Shown: positions 34,222 to 43,012 of the stretch, piece by piece
How the letters are laid out: every line of letters begins with the position of its first letter
How positions within the stretch are numbered: position 1 is the stretch's first letter
From: JACVRW01 sp963814095
GTDB lineage: Bacteria > Actinomycetota > Thermoleophilia > Solirubrobacterales > Thermoleophilaceae
Length of the DNA stretch: 64,000 bases
Assembly (NCBI GenBank): GCA_963814095.1
Contig: CAWFBT010000008.1
Coordinates: 1 to 64,000 of the forward strand
Direction of reading: 5' to 3'
The notes under the pieces: model-generated
Databases searched by the model: none
Told to the model about the DNA's origin: nothing
The model's input: the letters and a program-made list of their open reading frames with translations, nothing else
Made by a program: the position numbers and the translations under genes

Positions 34222-34970
34222 TCGCCGCGGAGCGCCTGGCCGGCCACGACCCGGCCCTGGTCGTCAAGGGCGGCGTTCCAGTCGCGCAGCGACTCGTCGA
34301 TCTGGTCCATCTCGTCGCCCTTGTCGAGCATCTCGACCGGATCGCCCTCGTCACCGAGGTCGACCCGGTAGCGGTACCAGGAGAGCTCCCATGCGACGAG
34401 CAGCGACACGGCGCTCGGCTGGGCCGTATCGGGCTGCGCGCTCACCCACGCCGGTCCGAGCGTGCGTGCGAGGCCCGCGATCGTGCGCTGGTGCCCGGAT
34501 CGGTTGAAGAGCTCGAGCGCGCGATCGACCTTGCCCTCGGCGGTCGTCGGAACCGCGCGCACGTGCCGCGGGTCCTTCGGGCGAGTGCGCGGGCGCTCGC
34601 GGGGCTGCGACGGCGCCTCCTCGCCGGCGTGCTCACTCGGCTCGGCACCCTCGGCTGAGCCGTACATTGCCTCCTGCTCGGCGAGCCCCGGCTCCACCCG
34701 CTCCGTGCGGGCCGGGTCGGTCGGCCGCCGGCGCCGCAGCCGGCCCAGCACGCCGCCGGATTCGTTGCGCGCCGGCCGCGCCGGCATCTCATCGGCGGCG
34801 GACTCGCGGATCCAGCCGTGGTGGCGCGCCCGGACCGCGCACAGGTCGCACACCTGGTGGCGGTGCCCGCCGGGCGCGAGATACCACTCGACCCTTTCCC
34901 CCTTGAGAATGGTGCGGCCGCAGACATCGCAGTTCACGATGTCGTGGACCGGCCTGAGCTCCTTCTTCAC
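34218..34970 (-). CDS. Zinc-ribbon protein coupled to RNase H
   Basis: The 250-residue protein has a zinc-ribbon near the N-terminus (CDVCGRTILKGERVEWY and CDLC, about residues 14-43), a disordered acidic/Arg-rich middle (about 60-135), and a helical C-terminal domain with AEGKVDRALELFNRSGHQRTIAGLARTLGPAWVSAQP and SLLVAWELSWYRYRVDLGDEGDP. No family name is known to me. The coupling to an RNase H gene by a 4-nt overlap and the possible nucleic-acid-binding ribbon suggest a role in RNA or DNA handling. Confidence 0.78.
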   Translation of the reverse strand: MKKELRPVHDIVNCDVCGRTILKGERVEWYLAPGGHRHQVCDLCAVRARHHGWIRESAADEMPARPARNESGGVLGRLRRRRPTDPARTERVEPGLAEQEAMYGSAEGAEPSEHAGEEAPSQPRERPRTRPKDPRHVRAVPTTAEGKVDRALELFNRSGHQRTIAGLARTLGPAWVSAQPDTAQPSAVSLLVAWELSWYRYRVDLGDEGDPVEMLDKGDEMDQIDESLRDWNAALDDQGRVVAGQALRGE

Positions 34971-35001
34971 GGGCCCCGACTATAGGGGTGGGGGGACCGG
35001 G

Positions 35002-37071
35002 TCAGGCCTTGACGGCCTCCTCCTCCTGCGTCCGCTGGACGACCTGCTGGGCCACGTGGCCCGGCACCTCCTCGTAGCGCGCCAGGTCCATCGCGTACTC
35101 GCCCTGGCCGCCGGTGATCGCGCGCAGGTCGGGTGCGTACTCGAGCAGCTCGGCCATCGGGACCTCGGCCTTGACCTCGGTCACCGCTCCGCGCGGCTCC
35201 ATTCCGAGCGGCCGGCCGCGGCGCGAGTTGAGGTCGCCGATCACGTCGCCGACGTACTCCTCGGGCACCGTGACCGTGACGGTCATGATCGGCTCCATCA
35301 GCGTCGGCTGGGCGCTCTCCATCGCGTCCTTGAACGCCATCGAGCCGGCGATCTTGAACGCCATCTCCGACGAGTCGACCGAGTGGTGCTGGCCGTCGAA
35401 CACCGTCACGCGCACGCCGCGGACGGGGAAGCCCGCGATCGTGCCGGTGCGCATGGCCTCCTGGACACCCTTCTCGACGGCCGGTATGAAGCCACCCGGG
35501 ATAACGCCGCCCTTGATGGCGTTGACGAACTCGAAGTCGCCCTCGGCGAATGGCTCGATCTGGATGTGGCAGTCCGCGAACTGCCCGCGGCCGCCGGTCT
35601 GCTTCTTGTAGCGCGCGTGTGCCTTGGCGCTCGACTTGATCGCCTCCCGGTAGGGCACGTGCGGCGGGTGCAGCTCGACCTCGGCGCCGAAGCGCTCCTT
35701 CATGCGGTCGACGATCACCTCCACGTGGATCTGCGTGATGCCGGCGAGGATCTGCTCGCCGGTCTGCAGATCGCGGTGGAAGTCGATCGTGGGGTCCTCC
35801 TCCTGCAGCCTGCGCAGGGCCTGCCCCATCTTCTCCTCGTCGCCCTTCGCCTTCGCCTCGATCGCGAACGCCATCACGGGGCGCGGCATCTCGGGCAGCG
35901 CGAGCGGCATCTCCTCGTCCTTCTCGGCGAGGACGTCACCCGCGTGCGTCTCCTTGAGCTTCGCCACGGCGCCGATGTCGCCGGGGCCGAACTCGTCGGC
36001 CTGCTCGGTCTCCTTGCCCTGCGGCACGAGCAGCTGGCCGATGCGCTCCTTGACGTGGGCCCGGGTGTTGAAGACCTGGATGTCGTGCCCCAGCACGCCC
36101 TGGTAGACCCGGAAGAGATTCACGCGGCCGGCGTACGGGTCGGCGAGCGTCTTGAAGACGAACGCGACCATGTCCTTCGACTCGTCCGGCTCGAGGGTCA
36201 CGCCGTCCATGTCGATGGGCCCGCGCTTAGCCGGTGAGGGCAGGTCCTCGACGAAGGCGTCGAGCAGCCGGTTGATGCCGAGGTTGCGGGTCGCGGCGCC
36301 GCAGGTGACCGGGAACAGCTTGCCTTCGGTCACGCCCGTTTTGAGCGCCGAGACAGTCTCCTCGTGCGAGATCTCCTCGCCCTCGAGGTAGCGCTCCATT
36401 AGCGCATCCGAGACCTCGGCGACCTCGTCCATCAGCTTCTCGCGATACTCCTGAGCCTGCGCGCGCAGCTCCTCGGGGATCTCGATCTCCTCGCAGTTCT
36501 CGCGGTCGTCGCCGTCATAGCGGTAGGCCTTCATGTCGATGAGGTCGACCACGCCCTGCAGCTCGTGCTCGGCGCCGATCGGGATCTCGGTGGCCACGAC
36601 GTGCGGCCCGAAGGCCTCCTTGAGCGACTCGAGGCTGCGGAAGAAGTCGGCGCGCTCACGGTCGAGCATGTTCACGAAGACGATCCGCGCGAGCCCGAGC
36701 TCCGACGCGCGCTCCCAGAGCCGGGTCGTGGTGACCTCGACGCCCATCACGCCGTTGACCACGAAGACGGCACCCTCGACGACGCGCAGCGCGGCCAGGG
36801 CGTCGGCCACGAAGCTCGGCTCGCCCGGGGTGTCGATCAGGTTGATCTTGCGGTCGTCCCAGCGAAACGACGACAGGCTCGCGGAGATCGACATCGCGCG
36901 CGCCTTCTCGTCGGTCGCCGAGTCGGAGACCGTGGTTCCATCTGCCACCGAGCCAAGGCGGTTGATCGCACCCGCGCTGAACAGGAGCGCCTCGTTAACG
37001 GACGTCTTCCCGCTGCCCCGGTGGCCCACCAAGGCCACGTTGCGGATCCTCTTCGGCGACTCGTGCGCCAT
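35002..37071 (-). CDS. Second elongation factor G (EF-G2-type)
   Basis: The 689-residue protein covers all five EF-G domains. The GTPase motifs are present but diverged: P-loop GHRGSGKTS, switch II DTPGEPSF where DTPGHVDF is usual, and G4 NMLD instead of NKMD. Domain IV has KKQTGGRGQFADCHIQIEP. The ATG has GGAGAGGAG at suitable spacing. This pattern marks the EF-G paralogue group (FusA2-like) rather than the main translocase, which lies in the str operon elsewhere; members are linked to recycling or stress. It follows the STAS gene by 40 nt on the same strand. Confidence 0.87.
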   Translation of the reverse strand: MAHESPKRIRNVALVGHRGSGKTSVNEALLFSAGAINRLGSVADGTTVSDSATDEKARAMSISASLSSFRWDDRKINLIDTPGEPSFVADALAALRVVEGAVFVVNGVMGVEVTTTRLWERASELGLARIVFVNMLDRERADFFRSLESLKEAFGPHVVATEIPIGAEHELQGVVDLIDMKAYRYDGDDRENCEEIEIPEELRAQAQEYREKLMDEVAEVSDALMERYLEGEEISHEETVSALKTGVTEGKLFPVTCGAATRNLGINRLLDAFVEDLPSPAKRGPIDMDGVTLEPDESKDMVAFVFKTLADPYAGRVNLFRVYQGVLGHDIQVFNTRAHVKERIGQLLVPQGKETEQADEFGPGDIGAVAKLKETHAGDVLAEKDEEMPLALPEMPRPVMAFAIEAKAKGDEEKMGQALRRLQEEDPTIDFHRDLQTGEQILAGITQIHVEVIVDRMKERFGAEVELHPPHVPYREAIKSSAKAHARYKKQTGGRGQFADCHIQIEPFAEGDFEFVNAIKGGVIPGGFIPAVEKGVQEAMRTGTIAGFPVRGVRVTVFDGQHHSVDSSEMAFKIAGSMAFKDAMESAQPTLMEPIMTVTVTVPEEYVGDVIGDLNSRRGRPLGMEPRGAVTEVKAEVPMAELLEYAPDLRAITGGQGEYAMDLARYEEVPGHVAQQVVQRTQEEEAVKA

Positions 37072-37111
37072 TTACGTCTCCTCTCCCTTAACCGCGTGCG
37101 GACTGCTCAGC

Positions 37112-37456
37112 CTACCCTGCGAGGGCCGAGTCCACGGTCTCGTGGATCGGCGCCGCGGTCGCCACCTCGGTGAGCTCGAGAACCCGCGTCAGGGGCGAGC
37201 CGAGCGGCACCACGACGCGCAGCTCCTGGCGGCGCCGGCGGAGCCTGCGGGCGAGGTCGAAGATCACCTCGATGCCGCCGGAATCGAGGTAGCGGCACTC
37301 GTTCAGGTCGATCACGAGACCGAGCGCGTCGTTGGGCACCGAGTCGAGCAGCTGGTCGCGCACGTGGCTCGCGTTCGTCATGTCGACCTCGCCGGTCACG
37401 TGGGCGACGAGCGTGCCGCCGTGGCGCTCGACGGCTATCTCGACGGGAGCGGTCAC
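37112..37456 (-). CDS. STAS-domain anti-sigma factor antagonist
   Basis: GTG 37456 overlaps the phosphatase/kinase gene stop by 4 nt (GTGA). The 114-residue STAS domain has the phosphorylatable-serine loop in ECRYLDSGGIEVIFDLA (Ser59) after VIDLN. In the RsbV/SpoIIAA scheme it would be phosphorylated by an RsbW-type kinase and dephosphorylated by a PP2C phosphatase. Both activities are encoded in the neighbouring fusion protein, so this is the most likely substrate. Confidence 0.9.
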   Translation of the reverse strand: MTAPVEIAVERHGGTLVAHVTGEVDMTNASHVRDQLLDSVPNDALGLVIDLNECRYLDSGGIEVIFDLARRLRRRRQELRVVVPLGSPLTRVLELTEVATAAPIHETVDSALAG

Positions 37457-39903
37457 GCGGCCCTGGCGTGCGCCAGGCGCCTCCGCATCGTCACGAGTGT
37501 GCCGCCGTTCTGGCTCTCGATGTTCACGTCGTCCATCAGCCCCATGATGATCTTGATGCCGCGGCCGCGATGCTCGCCGCGCCGGTCGCGCCAATGCCCG
37601 CTGTCGCGGACGCTCGCGATGAGCTCGTCCGCGACCAGCGCCGCCTCCACGTCGAAGCTGGCGTCGCCGGGGCCGTAGGCGTGCTCGATCGCGTTGCCGG
37701 CGGCCTCGCAGACCGTGAGCATGATCTCGTAGGACTCGAGCTCGTCGGCGCCCGCCGCGTGCAGAAAGCGCTCGAGCCGGCGCCGCAGGAGTGCGAGCGA
37801 CTCCGGCTCGGCCGGCAGTGACAGCCGCAGTGCTTGGCCGCTGACCGCCGACAGGCGCACCGCCAGCAGGGCCACGTCGTCGCTCGGGTCGCGCCGGGGC
37901 AGCACCGCGCCGAGGACGCGCTCACAGAGCTTCTCGAGGTCGTCCTCGGCCTCGCCCGCCGCCTCGGCGAGTCGCTCGAGACTGTCCTCGAGCGGCACGC
38001 CGCGGCGCTCCACGAGGCCGTCGGTGTAGAGCAGGAGCGTCGATCCCGGCGGCACCACGCCGGTCGCCTCGCGGAACACGGCCGGGTCGGCCGCCCCGAT
38101 CGGCATCGAACGCCCGCCCTCGAGGAAATGCGCGCCGTCCGGAGCGAGCACGAGCGGCGGCGGGTGGCCCGCCGCGCTGTAGGTGACCTCGCCCGTCTCG
38201 CGGTCGAGCACGATGTAGAGCACGGTCGCCATGGCGTCCTCGCCGCTCATCACGAGCCGGTTGACGCGCGCCATCACCTCGGCCGGCGAGGACTCGATCA
38301 GCCCGTAGGCCCGGAACGCGTTGCGCAGCTGCCCCATGGTCGCCGCGGCGCGCAGCCCGTGCCCCACCACGTCGCCGACGATCAGTGCGACCCGCCCGTC
38401 CATGCGCTCGAGCGCGTCGTACCAGTCGCCGCCGATCGCCTCGCCGGCGGGCAGGTAGCGCGGTACGAGCCGGAGACCCTCGATCTCCGGCAGGCGCTCC
38501 GGCAGCAGGCTGCGCTGGAGCGTCTCGGCGATCGTGTGCTCGATCTCGTAGACCTCGCGCAGCTGCTGCTGCATCAGGATGCGCTCGTGGATGTCGACGG
38601 CGGCGCCGACGTAGCCCACGAAGCTGCCGCCCTCGTAGCGGGGGACCCCGCGGTCCACAACCCAGCGGTACTCGCCGGTGTGGCTCATCAGGCGGTACTC
38701 GTACTCCCAGATCTCGAGTCCGGCGAGCGACTCGTGCCAGGAGGCGAGCATCTGCTCCACGTCCTCCGGGTGGACGCCGAGCGCCCAGCTCGAGCCGAGC
38801 TCCTCGGCGAGCGTCGTGCCCGTGAAACGCATCCAGCCCTCGTTCACGAACGTCACGAGCCCGCGCGTGTCCGTCGTCCAGATCATCACTGGGGCGCTGT
38901 CGGCGAGATCGCGGAAGCCGGCCTCCGACTCGCGCAGCGCCTCCTCCATGGAGCGGCGCTCGTGGATGTCGGTCGTCGTCCCGACGTAGCCCGCGAAGAC
39001 ACCGTCGGCGAAGCGCGGCATTCCCACCTCGAGCACCCAGCGGTAGGCCCCGGTGGGAGCGTGCATGAGGCGGTACTCGAAGCGCAGCTCCTCGCGGCGC
39101 CGGAAAGCGTCGCGCCAGCGCGACAGCAGCTCGGTGCGGTCGTCGGGGTGTGCGCTGAGGCCGAAGGTGTCGCCGAGCTCCTCGCCGAGGGTGCGGCCCG
39201 TGAAGCGCAGCCAGCCCTCGTTGACGAACGTCACGTGTGCGTCGGGGTCGGTCATCCACATGAGCGCGGGGGTCGTGTCCGCGAGCTCGCGGAAGCGCGC
39301 CTCGCTGTCGCGCACGCGGCTCTCGTGGTGGCTGCGCTCGGCAGCCAGCCCGATGGTGCTCGCGAGCGCGCGGATGAAGTTGACGTCCTCGGCCTCGTAC
39401 GGGCGCGGTTCGCGCGCGTAGACGCCGAGCACACCGAAGTGGCGGCCCGAGATCCCGATCGGCGCCACGAGGGCGCTCGTCACGCCCAGCTCGCGCTGGA
39501 CGGCCGAGGGCACGAAATCGGGCTCCTCGGTGAAGTCGCCGATCGACAGCGGCTCGTCGCGGTCGAGCGCGATGCGCGAGAGCTCCTCGGCGTCGGCCCG
39601 CAGCACCCCTCCGAGCATGTCGTCCGGGAAGCCGGCGGTGGCCCGAACGTGCAGGCTGCGCCCGTCGCTCGTCAGCTCGAGGACGGACGCGTAGTCCGTG
39701 CGGAGCTCGCTGCGGGCCGTCTCGACGGCGGCCCTGAGGATGTCGTCGAGATCATCGCTCGCGAGCGCGCGCCGGCCGATCTCCGCCACGGCCGCCTGCC
39801 TGCTCGCCAGCGCGCGCAGCTCGTCACGCTGACGGTGGCTCGGGCGCCGCAGCATCGATCTCAGGCCTCGCTCGCCCTCACTCGGCGTCGGCGAGCGGGT
39901 CAC
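37453..39903 (-). CDS. GAF-PAS-PAS-PP2C (SpoIIE)-HATPase fusion regulator
   Basis: The 816-residue cytoplasmic protein has a GAF domain (about 40-195), two PAS domains (about 200-325 and 330-455; repeated VTFVNEGW and TDIHER/VDIHER), a SpoIIE/PP2C phosphatase (about 480-680; IGGDWYDAL and IVGDVVGHG metal motifs) and a C-terminal RsbW-like HATPase (about 690-810; CEAAGNAIEHAYGP and GRGIKIIMGLMDDV). One chain thus holds both phosphatase and kinase of a partner-switching circuit. It overlaps the WhiG-like sigma gene by 26 nt and the STAS gene by 4 nt. Confidence 0.9.
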   Translation of the reverse strand: MTRSPTPSEGERGLRSMLRRPSHRQRDELRALASRQAAVAEIGRRALASDDLDDILRAAVETARSELRTDYASVLELTSDGRSLHVRATAGFPDDMLGGVLRADAEELSRIALDRDEPLSIGDFTEEPDFVPSAVQRELGVTSALVAPIGISGRHFGVLGVYAREPRPYEAEDVNFIRALASTIGLAAERSHHESRVRDSEARFRELADTTPALMWMTDPDAHVTFVNEGWLRFTGRTLGEELGDTFGLSAHPDDRTELLSRWRDAFRRREELRFEYRLMHAPTGAYRWVLEVGMPRFADGVFAGYVGTTTDIHERRSMEEALRESEAGFRDLADSAPVMIWTTDTRGLVTFVNEGWMRFTGTTLAEELGSSWALGVHPEDVEQMLASWHESLAGLEIWEYEYRLMSHTGEYRWVVDRGVPRYEGGSFVGYVGAAVDIHERILMQQQLREVYEIEHTIAETLQRSLLPERLPEIEGLRLVPRYLPAGEAIGGDWYDALERMDGRVALIVGDVVGHGLRAAATMGQLRNAFRAYGLIESSPAEVMARVNRLVMSGEDAMATVLYIVLDRETGEVTYSAAGHPPPLVLAPDGAHFLEGGRSMPIGAADPAVFREATGVVPPGSTLLLYTDGLVERRGVPLEDSLERLAEAAGEAEDDLEKLCERVLGAVLPRRDPSDDVALLAVRLSAVSGQALRLSLPAEPESLALLRRRLERFLHAAGADELESYEIMLTVCEAAGNAIEHAYGPGDASFDVEAALVADELIASVRDSGHWRDRRGEHRGRGIKIIMGLMDDVNIESQNGGTLVTMRRRLAHARAA

Positions 39904-40669
39904 CCTGCAGTCGCGACTTGAGTCGCAGCACGGCCTTCGTATGGAGCTGCGACACGCGCGACTCGGTCACCCCGAGGACCTCGCCGATCTCGCGCAGGGT
40001 CAGGTTCTCGTAGTAGTAGAGGGCGACCACGAGCTTCTCCCGCTCCGGCAGCCGTGCGATCGCGTCGGCCAGCCGGTCCTTCATCTCCGTCGTGTCCATC
40101 TCCGCGGCCGGGTCGAGCGCCTGCGGATCCTGGATCGTGTCGAGCAGCGACACCTGGTCGCCGGAGGAGTCGGAGACCGTCCAGAGCTCGTCGAGCGCGA
40201 CCACCGACGAGTTCGAGATGCGGACGAGCGACTCCTGGAACTCGTCGACGGTGACGCCGAGCCCCGCGGACATCTCCTGGTCGGTGGGCGCCCGGTGCAG
40301 CTGATGCTCGAGCTTCGCGTTCATCTTCTCGATCTCGCGCGCCTTGGTGCGCACGGAGCGCGGTACCCAGTCGAGCGAACGCAACTCGTCGATGATCGAG
40401 CCCTTGATGCGCGTGATCGCGAAGGTCTCGAACTTGATCTCGCGCTCGGGCTCGAAGCGCTTGATCGCCGAGATCAGGCCGAGCAGGCCGTACGAGATCA
40501 GGTCCGCCTCCTCAACGTGCGAGGGCAGCCCGCTCGACATGCGGCCGGCCACGTACTTGACGAGCGGCGCATAGGCGAGCACCAGGCGCTCGCGCGCCTG
40601 CTCGTCCTGGTCGTCCTTGTAGCGACGCCAGAGGTCCTTGAGCTCGATCGCCTTGAGGTTGCTCTCCAT
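39878..40669 (-). CDS. whiG: WhiG/FliA-type sigma factor
   Basis: The 263-residue protein has the sigma-28 layout: region 2 (LVLAYAPLVKYVAGRMSSGLPSHVEEADLISYGLLGLI and KFETFAITRIKGSIIDELRSLDWVPRS), region 3 (REIEKMNAKLEHQLHRAPTDQEMSAGL) and region 4 (YYYENLTLREIGEVLGVTESRVSQLHTKAVLRLK). It is likely WhiG-like since no flagellar genes are in view. The downstream phosphatase/kinase and STAS genes suggest control by partner switching, though WhiG/FliA factors are usually held by FlgM- or RsiG-type anti-sigmas. Confidence 0.9.
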   Translation of the reverse strand: MESNLKAIELKDLWRRYKDDQDEQARERLVLAYAPLVKYVAGRMSSGLPSHVEEADLISYGLLGLISAIKRFEPEREIKFETFAITRIKGSIIDELRSLDWVPRSVRTKAREIEKMNAKLEHQLHRAPTDQEMSAGLGVTVDEFQESLVRISNSSVVALDELWTVSDSSGDQVSLLDTIQDPQALDPAAEMDTTEMKDRLADAIARLPEREKLVVALYYYENLTLREIGEVLGVTESRVSQLHTKAVLRLKSRLQGDPLADAE

Positions 40670-40682
40670 TAACGGGCCTTGA

Positions 40683-41582
40683 TCACGCCCGGGGATGCGA
40701 GCGCGCGTAGACGGACTTGAGGCGTCTCGACTCTACCCGAGTGTACGTCTGGGTCGTGCCGATGGAGGCGTGCCCGAGCAGCTCTTGGATCGCCCGCAAA
40801 TCGGCACCTCCCTCGAGTAGATGGGTCGCGAACGAATGGCGCAGCGTGTGCGGAGTGATGCCGGCGCGGCGGGCCTGAAGCCGCAACCGGCGCCGGACAT
40901 CCGAGGTCGACAGGCGGCGTCCGCTCTTCGAGAGGAAGAGCGCCGCGCTGTCTGCGGCGAGCGCGGGCCGCCCGCGCGCCAGATACCGCTCGAGCGCCTT
41001 CCAGGCGTGCTCGCCGGCTGGGACCACGCGGGTGCGGCCGCCCTTGCCGTCGACGCGCACCTGCTCGCCGTCAGGGTCCACCCCCGTCAGGTCGAGATTC
41101 ACGAGCTCCTCGGCGCGCAGGCCGGCGGCGTAGGCGAGCTCGAGCATCGCGCGGTCGCGCAGGTCGAGCGGGGACGACGCCGGGATGCGCTCGAGCAGAT
41201 CGCTCACCTCGCCCGGCTTCAGCACGCGCGGCAGGTACTTGTCCTTCTTCGGGCTCGACACGAGGTCGGCCGGGTTGGCGGAGAGCTCCCCGCGCTCGAC
41301 AAGCTGCCGGTAGAAGGTGCGGATCGCGGCGAGCTTGCGCGCGACCGTCGACTTCGCCGCGCCGCGCTCGGACACTACCCCCGCGAAATGACGCAGCTCG
41401 CGATGCCCGAGCTCATCCGGGCCGAGGCCACGCTCGGCCGCCCAACCGGCGAGCTGCGCGAGGTCGGCGCCGTAGGCACGGCGGGTCTTCTCCCCCATGC
41501 CGTGCGCGCGCTGCCAGCCGTCGAAGCGCTCAAGGGCTGTTGCCCAGTTAGCCTCAACGGGAGTGGGTGTCTTCTTCGTCAA
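40683..41582 (-). CDS. Tyrosine recombinase XerC/XerD-like
   Basis: Starting at TTG 41582 the product is 299 residues (an upstream start at 41612 is possible). It has the SAM-like N-terminal domain and a catalytic domain with Arg in AAGLRAEELVNL, the HTLRHSFATHLLEGG box (His, Arg) and the nucleophile Tyr in LGHASIGTTQTYTRV. Length and sequence fit the chromosome-dimer resolvase type. Its location, 13 nt upstream of a WhiG-like gene, matches other Actinobacteria/Firmicutes where xer and sigma-28-type genes neighbour. I do not assign it to the tRNA-linked element 40 kb away. Confidence 0.87.
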   Translation of the reverse strand: MTKKTPTPVEANWATALERFDGWQRAHGMGEKTRRAYGADLAQLAGWAAERGLGPDELGHRELRHFAGVVSERGAAKSTVARKLAAIRTFYRQLVERGELSANPADLVSSPKKDKYLPRVLKPGEVSDLLERIPASSPLDLRDRAMLELAYAAGLRAEELVNLDLTGVDPDGEQVRVDGKGGRTRVVPAGEHAWKALERYLARGRPALAADSAALFLSKSGRRLSTSDVRRRLRLQARRAGITPHTLRHSFATHLLEGGADLRAIQELLGHASIGTTQTYTRVESRRLKSVYARSHPRA

Positions 41583-41598
41583 CACAGAGGACGGTCGA

Positions 41599-41839
41599 GT
41601 GGCGACTCGCACTCAGCTGGCGGAGGCCGACCTCGTCGACGACCACGACAAGCCGGTCAAGCCCTGGCACCAGATCCAGGGCCCGAGCGACGCGTCGACC
41701 ATGTGGTACGCGGTACTGCGAAAGCGCGAGCGGGGCGTCTTCATCGGCACGCTCTGCATTCGACACACGGGCCGGCAAGCCTCCCTCGAGGAGCGCGGCT
41801 GGGAGGAGATCCCGGTGCCCGAGATCGGCGGTCCGCTAG
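41599..41839 (+). CDS. Possible small conserved protein, 3' end uncertain
   Basis: GTG 41599 with AGAGGA upstream opens VATRTQLAEADLVDDHDKPV and a protein-like stretch DASTMWYAVLRKRERGVFIGTLCIRHTG ending EIPVPEIGG at about 41830. In this frame no stop appears before the convergent transpeptidase gene, but the next frame stops at 41839, so a single indel near 41835 would give a gene of about 80 residues. The non-random composition and good ribosome-binding site favour a real gene; I do not recognise it. Confidence 0.4.
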
Positions 41840-41889
41840 CCGCGGCGAGACCATCGCTCCGCGCCGGGCACCGCCCGGCGCCTCGCGCA

Positions 41890-42924
41890 CTACGCGATGT
41901 AGATGGGCGCGCCGACCGGGACCTGGTCGTACAGCTCGATCACGTCCGGGATCGCCATCCGGATGCAGCCGTGCGAGGCGGCGCTGCCGAGCGAGTAGGT
42001 CTGGTCGGTGCCGTGGATGCCCGCGCCGTCGTAGATGCCGAGCCAGCGGGCCTTGAGCGGGTTCTCGGCCGTGCCGCCGGGCACGACCGTGCCGGCGAGG
42101 GAGCCCGCCCAGTCGCTGTTCGGGACGGTCCAGGCGGGATCCACCGCCTTGTTCTGGATGTGGTAGAGCCCAGCCGGGGTGTCGAAGCCGAGGGCCCCGA
42201 CCGCGACCGTGTACTGCTTCTGCAGCTGGAGATCCTTGTAGAGCCGCAGCTGGAAGGCGCTGCGGTCGGCCACGAGCATGATCGGGTACTTGTTGGCGAG
42301 GTCCGCCTGGGTCACCTTCGGCTGGACCACGGCCACCGTCGCCTTGACCCTGCGGCCGACGCCCGGCACCGTCAGCGCCTGCGCGATCCGCTGCTTGAGC
42401 ACCTTGCGCTTGACGCGGAGGCCGGTCTGCTCCTTGACCTCCTCGAGCGACGGGAAGCTGACCTCGGCGTCCTTGGCCGGCCGGTCGAGCCGGCGCTTGA
42501 CGCGCCTGACCAGCTTGTTGACCGAGTCCTCGGAGTAGCTCACCCGCGCCGAAACCTGGACCCTCTCCTCACCGCCGGTGAGGTCGCGCGTGACGCGGCT
42601 GATGATGTTGCCCTCACGGCTCTTCGCGATCGCTTCGTCGACCATGCCGCCGACGTCCGCGGTCACGCCGGCGTCCTCGGCGGAGAGGTTGAAGCGCTTG
42701 CCCTCGTAGACGACGGCGATCGGCTGCTCGAGCGGCTCCTTGAGGTCGCGCACCAGCACCTGGCGCGCCTCGCTGGTCGTCATCCCGCCGACGTCGGTGC
42801 CGGCCACGGTCACGCCTTCGGCGATGCGATCCTCACGCGACGTGTCGTACGCGTAGGCAGCCACGGCTCCGCCGACCAGTAACAGGAGGAGAACCGCCAC
42901 AAGGATGAAGGACTTGTGCCTCAT
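41890..42924 (-). CDS. L,D-transpeptidase with VanW-like peptidoglycan-binding region
   Basis: I start at ATG 42924 (MRHKSFILVAVLLLLLVGG), giving 344 residues: an N-terminal membrane anchor, a PG_binding_4-like domain (about 40-200: GVTVAGTDVGGMTTSEARQVL and SVNKLVRRVKRRLDRPAKDA), and a YkuD catalytic domain with IHGTDQTY and the catalytic SHGCIRM. Such enzymes form 3-3 peptide cross-links in the wall outside the membrane. An alternative start at 42969 adds 15 residues. This gives the host a penicillin-insensitive cross-linking enzyme, relevant to the VanY-like peptidase at 2397. Confidence 0.9.
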   Translation of the reverse strand: MRHKSFILVAVLLLLLVGGAVAAYAYDTSREDRIAEGVTVAGTDVGGMTTSEARQVLVRDLKEPLEQPIAVVYEGKRFNLSAEDAGVTADVGGMVDEAIAKSREGNIISRVTRDLTGGEERVQVSARVSYSEDSVNKLVRRVKRRLDRPAKDAEVSFPSLEEVKEQTGLRVKRKVLKQRIAQALTVPGVGRRVKATVAVVQPKVTQADLANKYPIMLVADRSAFQLRLYKDLQLQKQYTVAVGALGFDTPAGLYHIQNKAVDPAWTVPNSDWAGSLAGTVVPGGTAENPLKARWLGIYDGAGIHGTDQTYSLGSAASHGCIRMAIPDVIELYDQVPVGAPIYIA

Positions 42925-43012
42925 GCCGGGACGCAAATCAGTGTAGGGACCGTTCCGGCGTTCTCCCACAAATGAGAGCGCTCTTGCGCATAGCCGTCGC
43001 GCAAGAGTTGAT

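Noticed and set aside
34462..36237. Long plus-strand frame opposite EF-G and the zinc-ribbon gene
   Set aside because: Compositional shadow; the opposite strand is unambiguous EF-G.
37834..39921. Long plus-strand frame opposite the PAS/PP2C fusion
   Set aside because: Compositional shadow with no motif; the minus strand shows the full domain series.
40683..41582. Xer-type recombinase as integrase of the tRNA-linked element
   Set aside because: It is 40 kb from the att-like fragment, on the side predicted to be chromosome, has housekeeping XerC/D length and motifs, and neighbours core regulatory genes.
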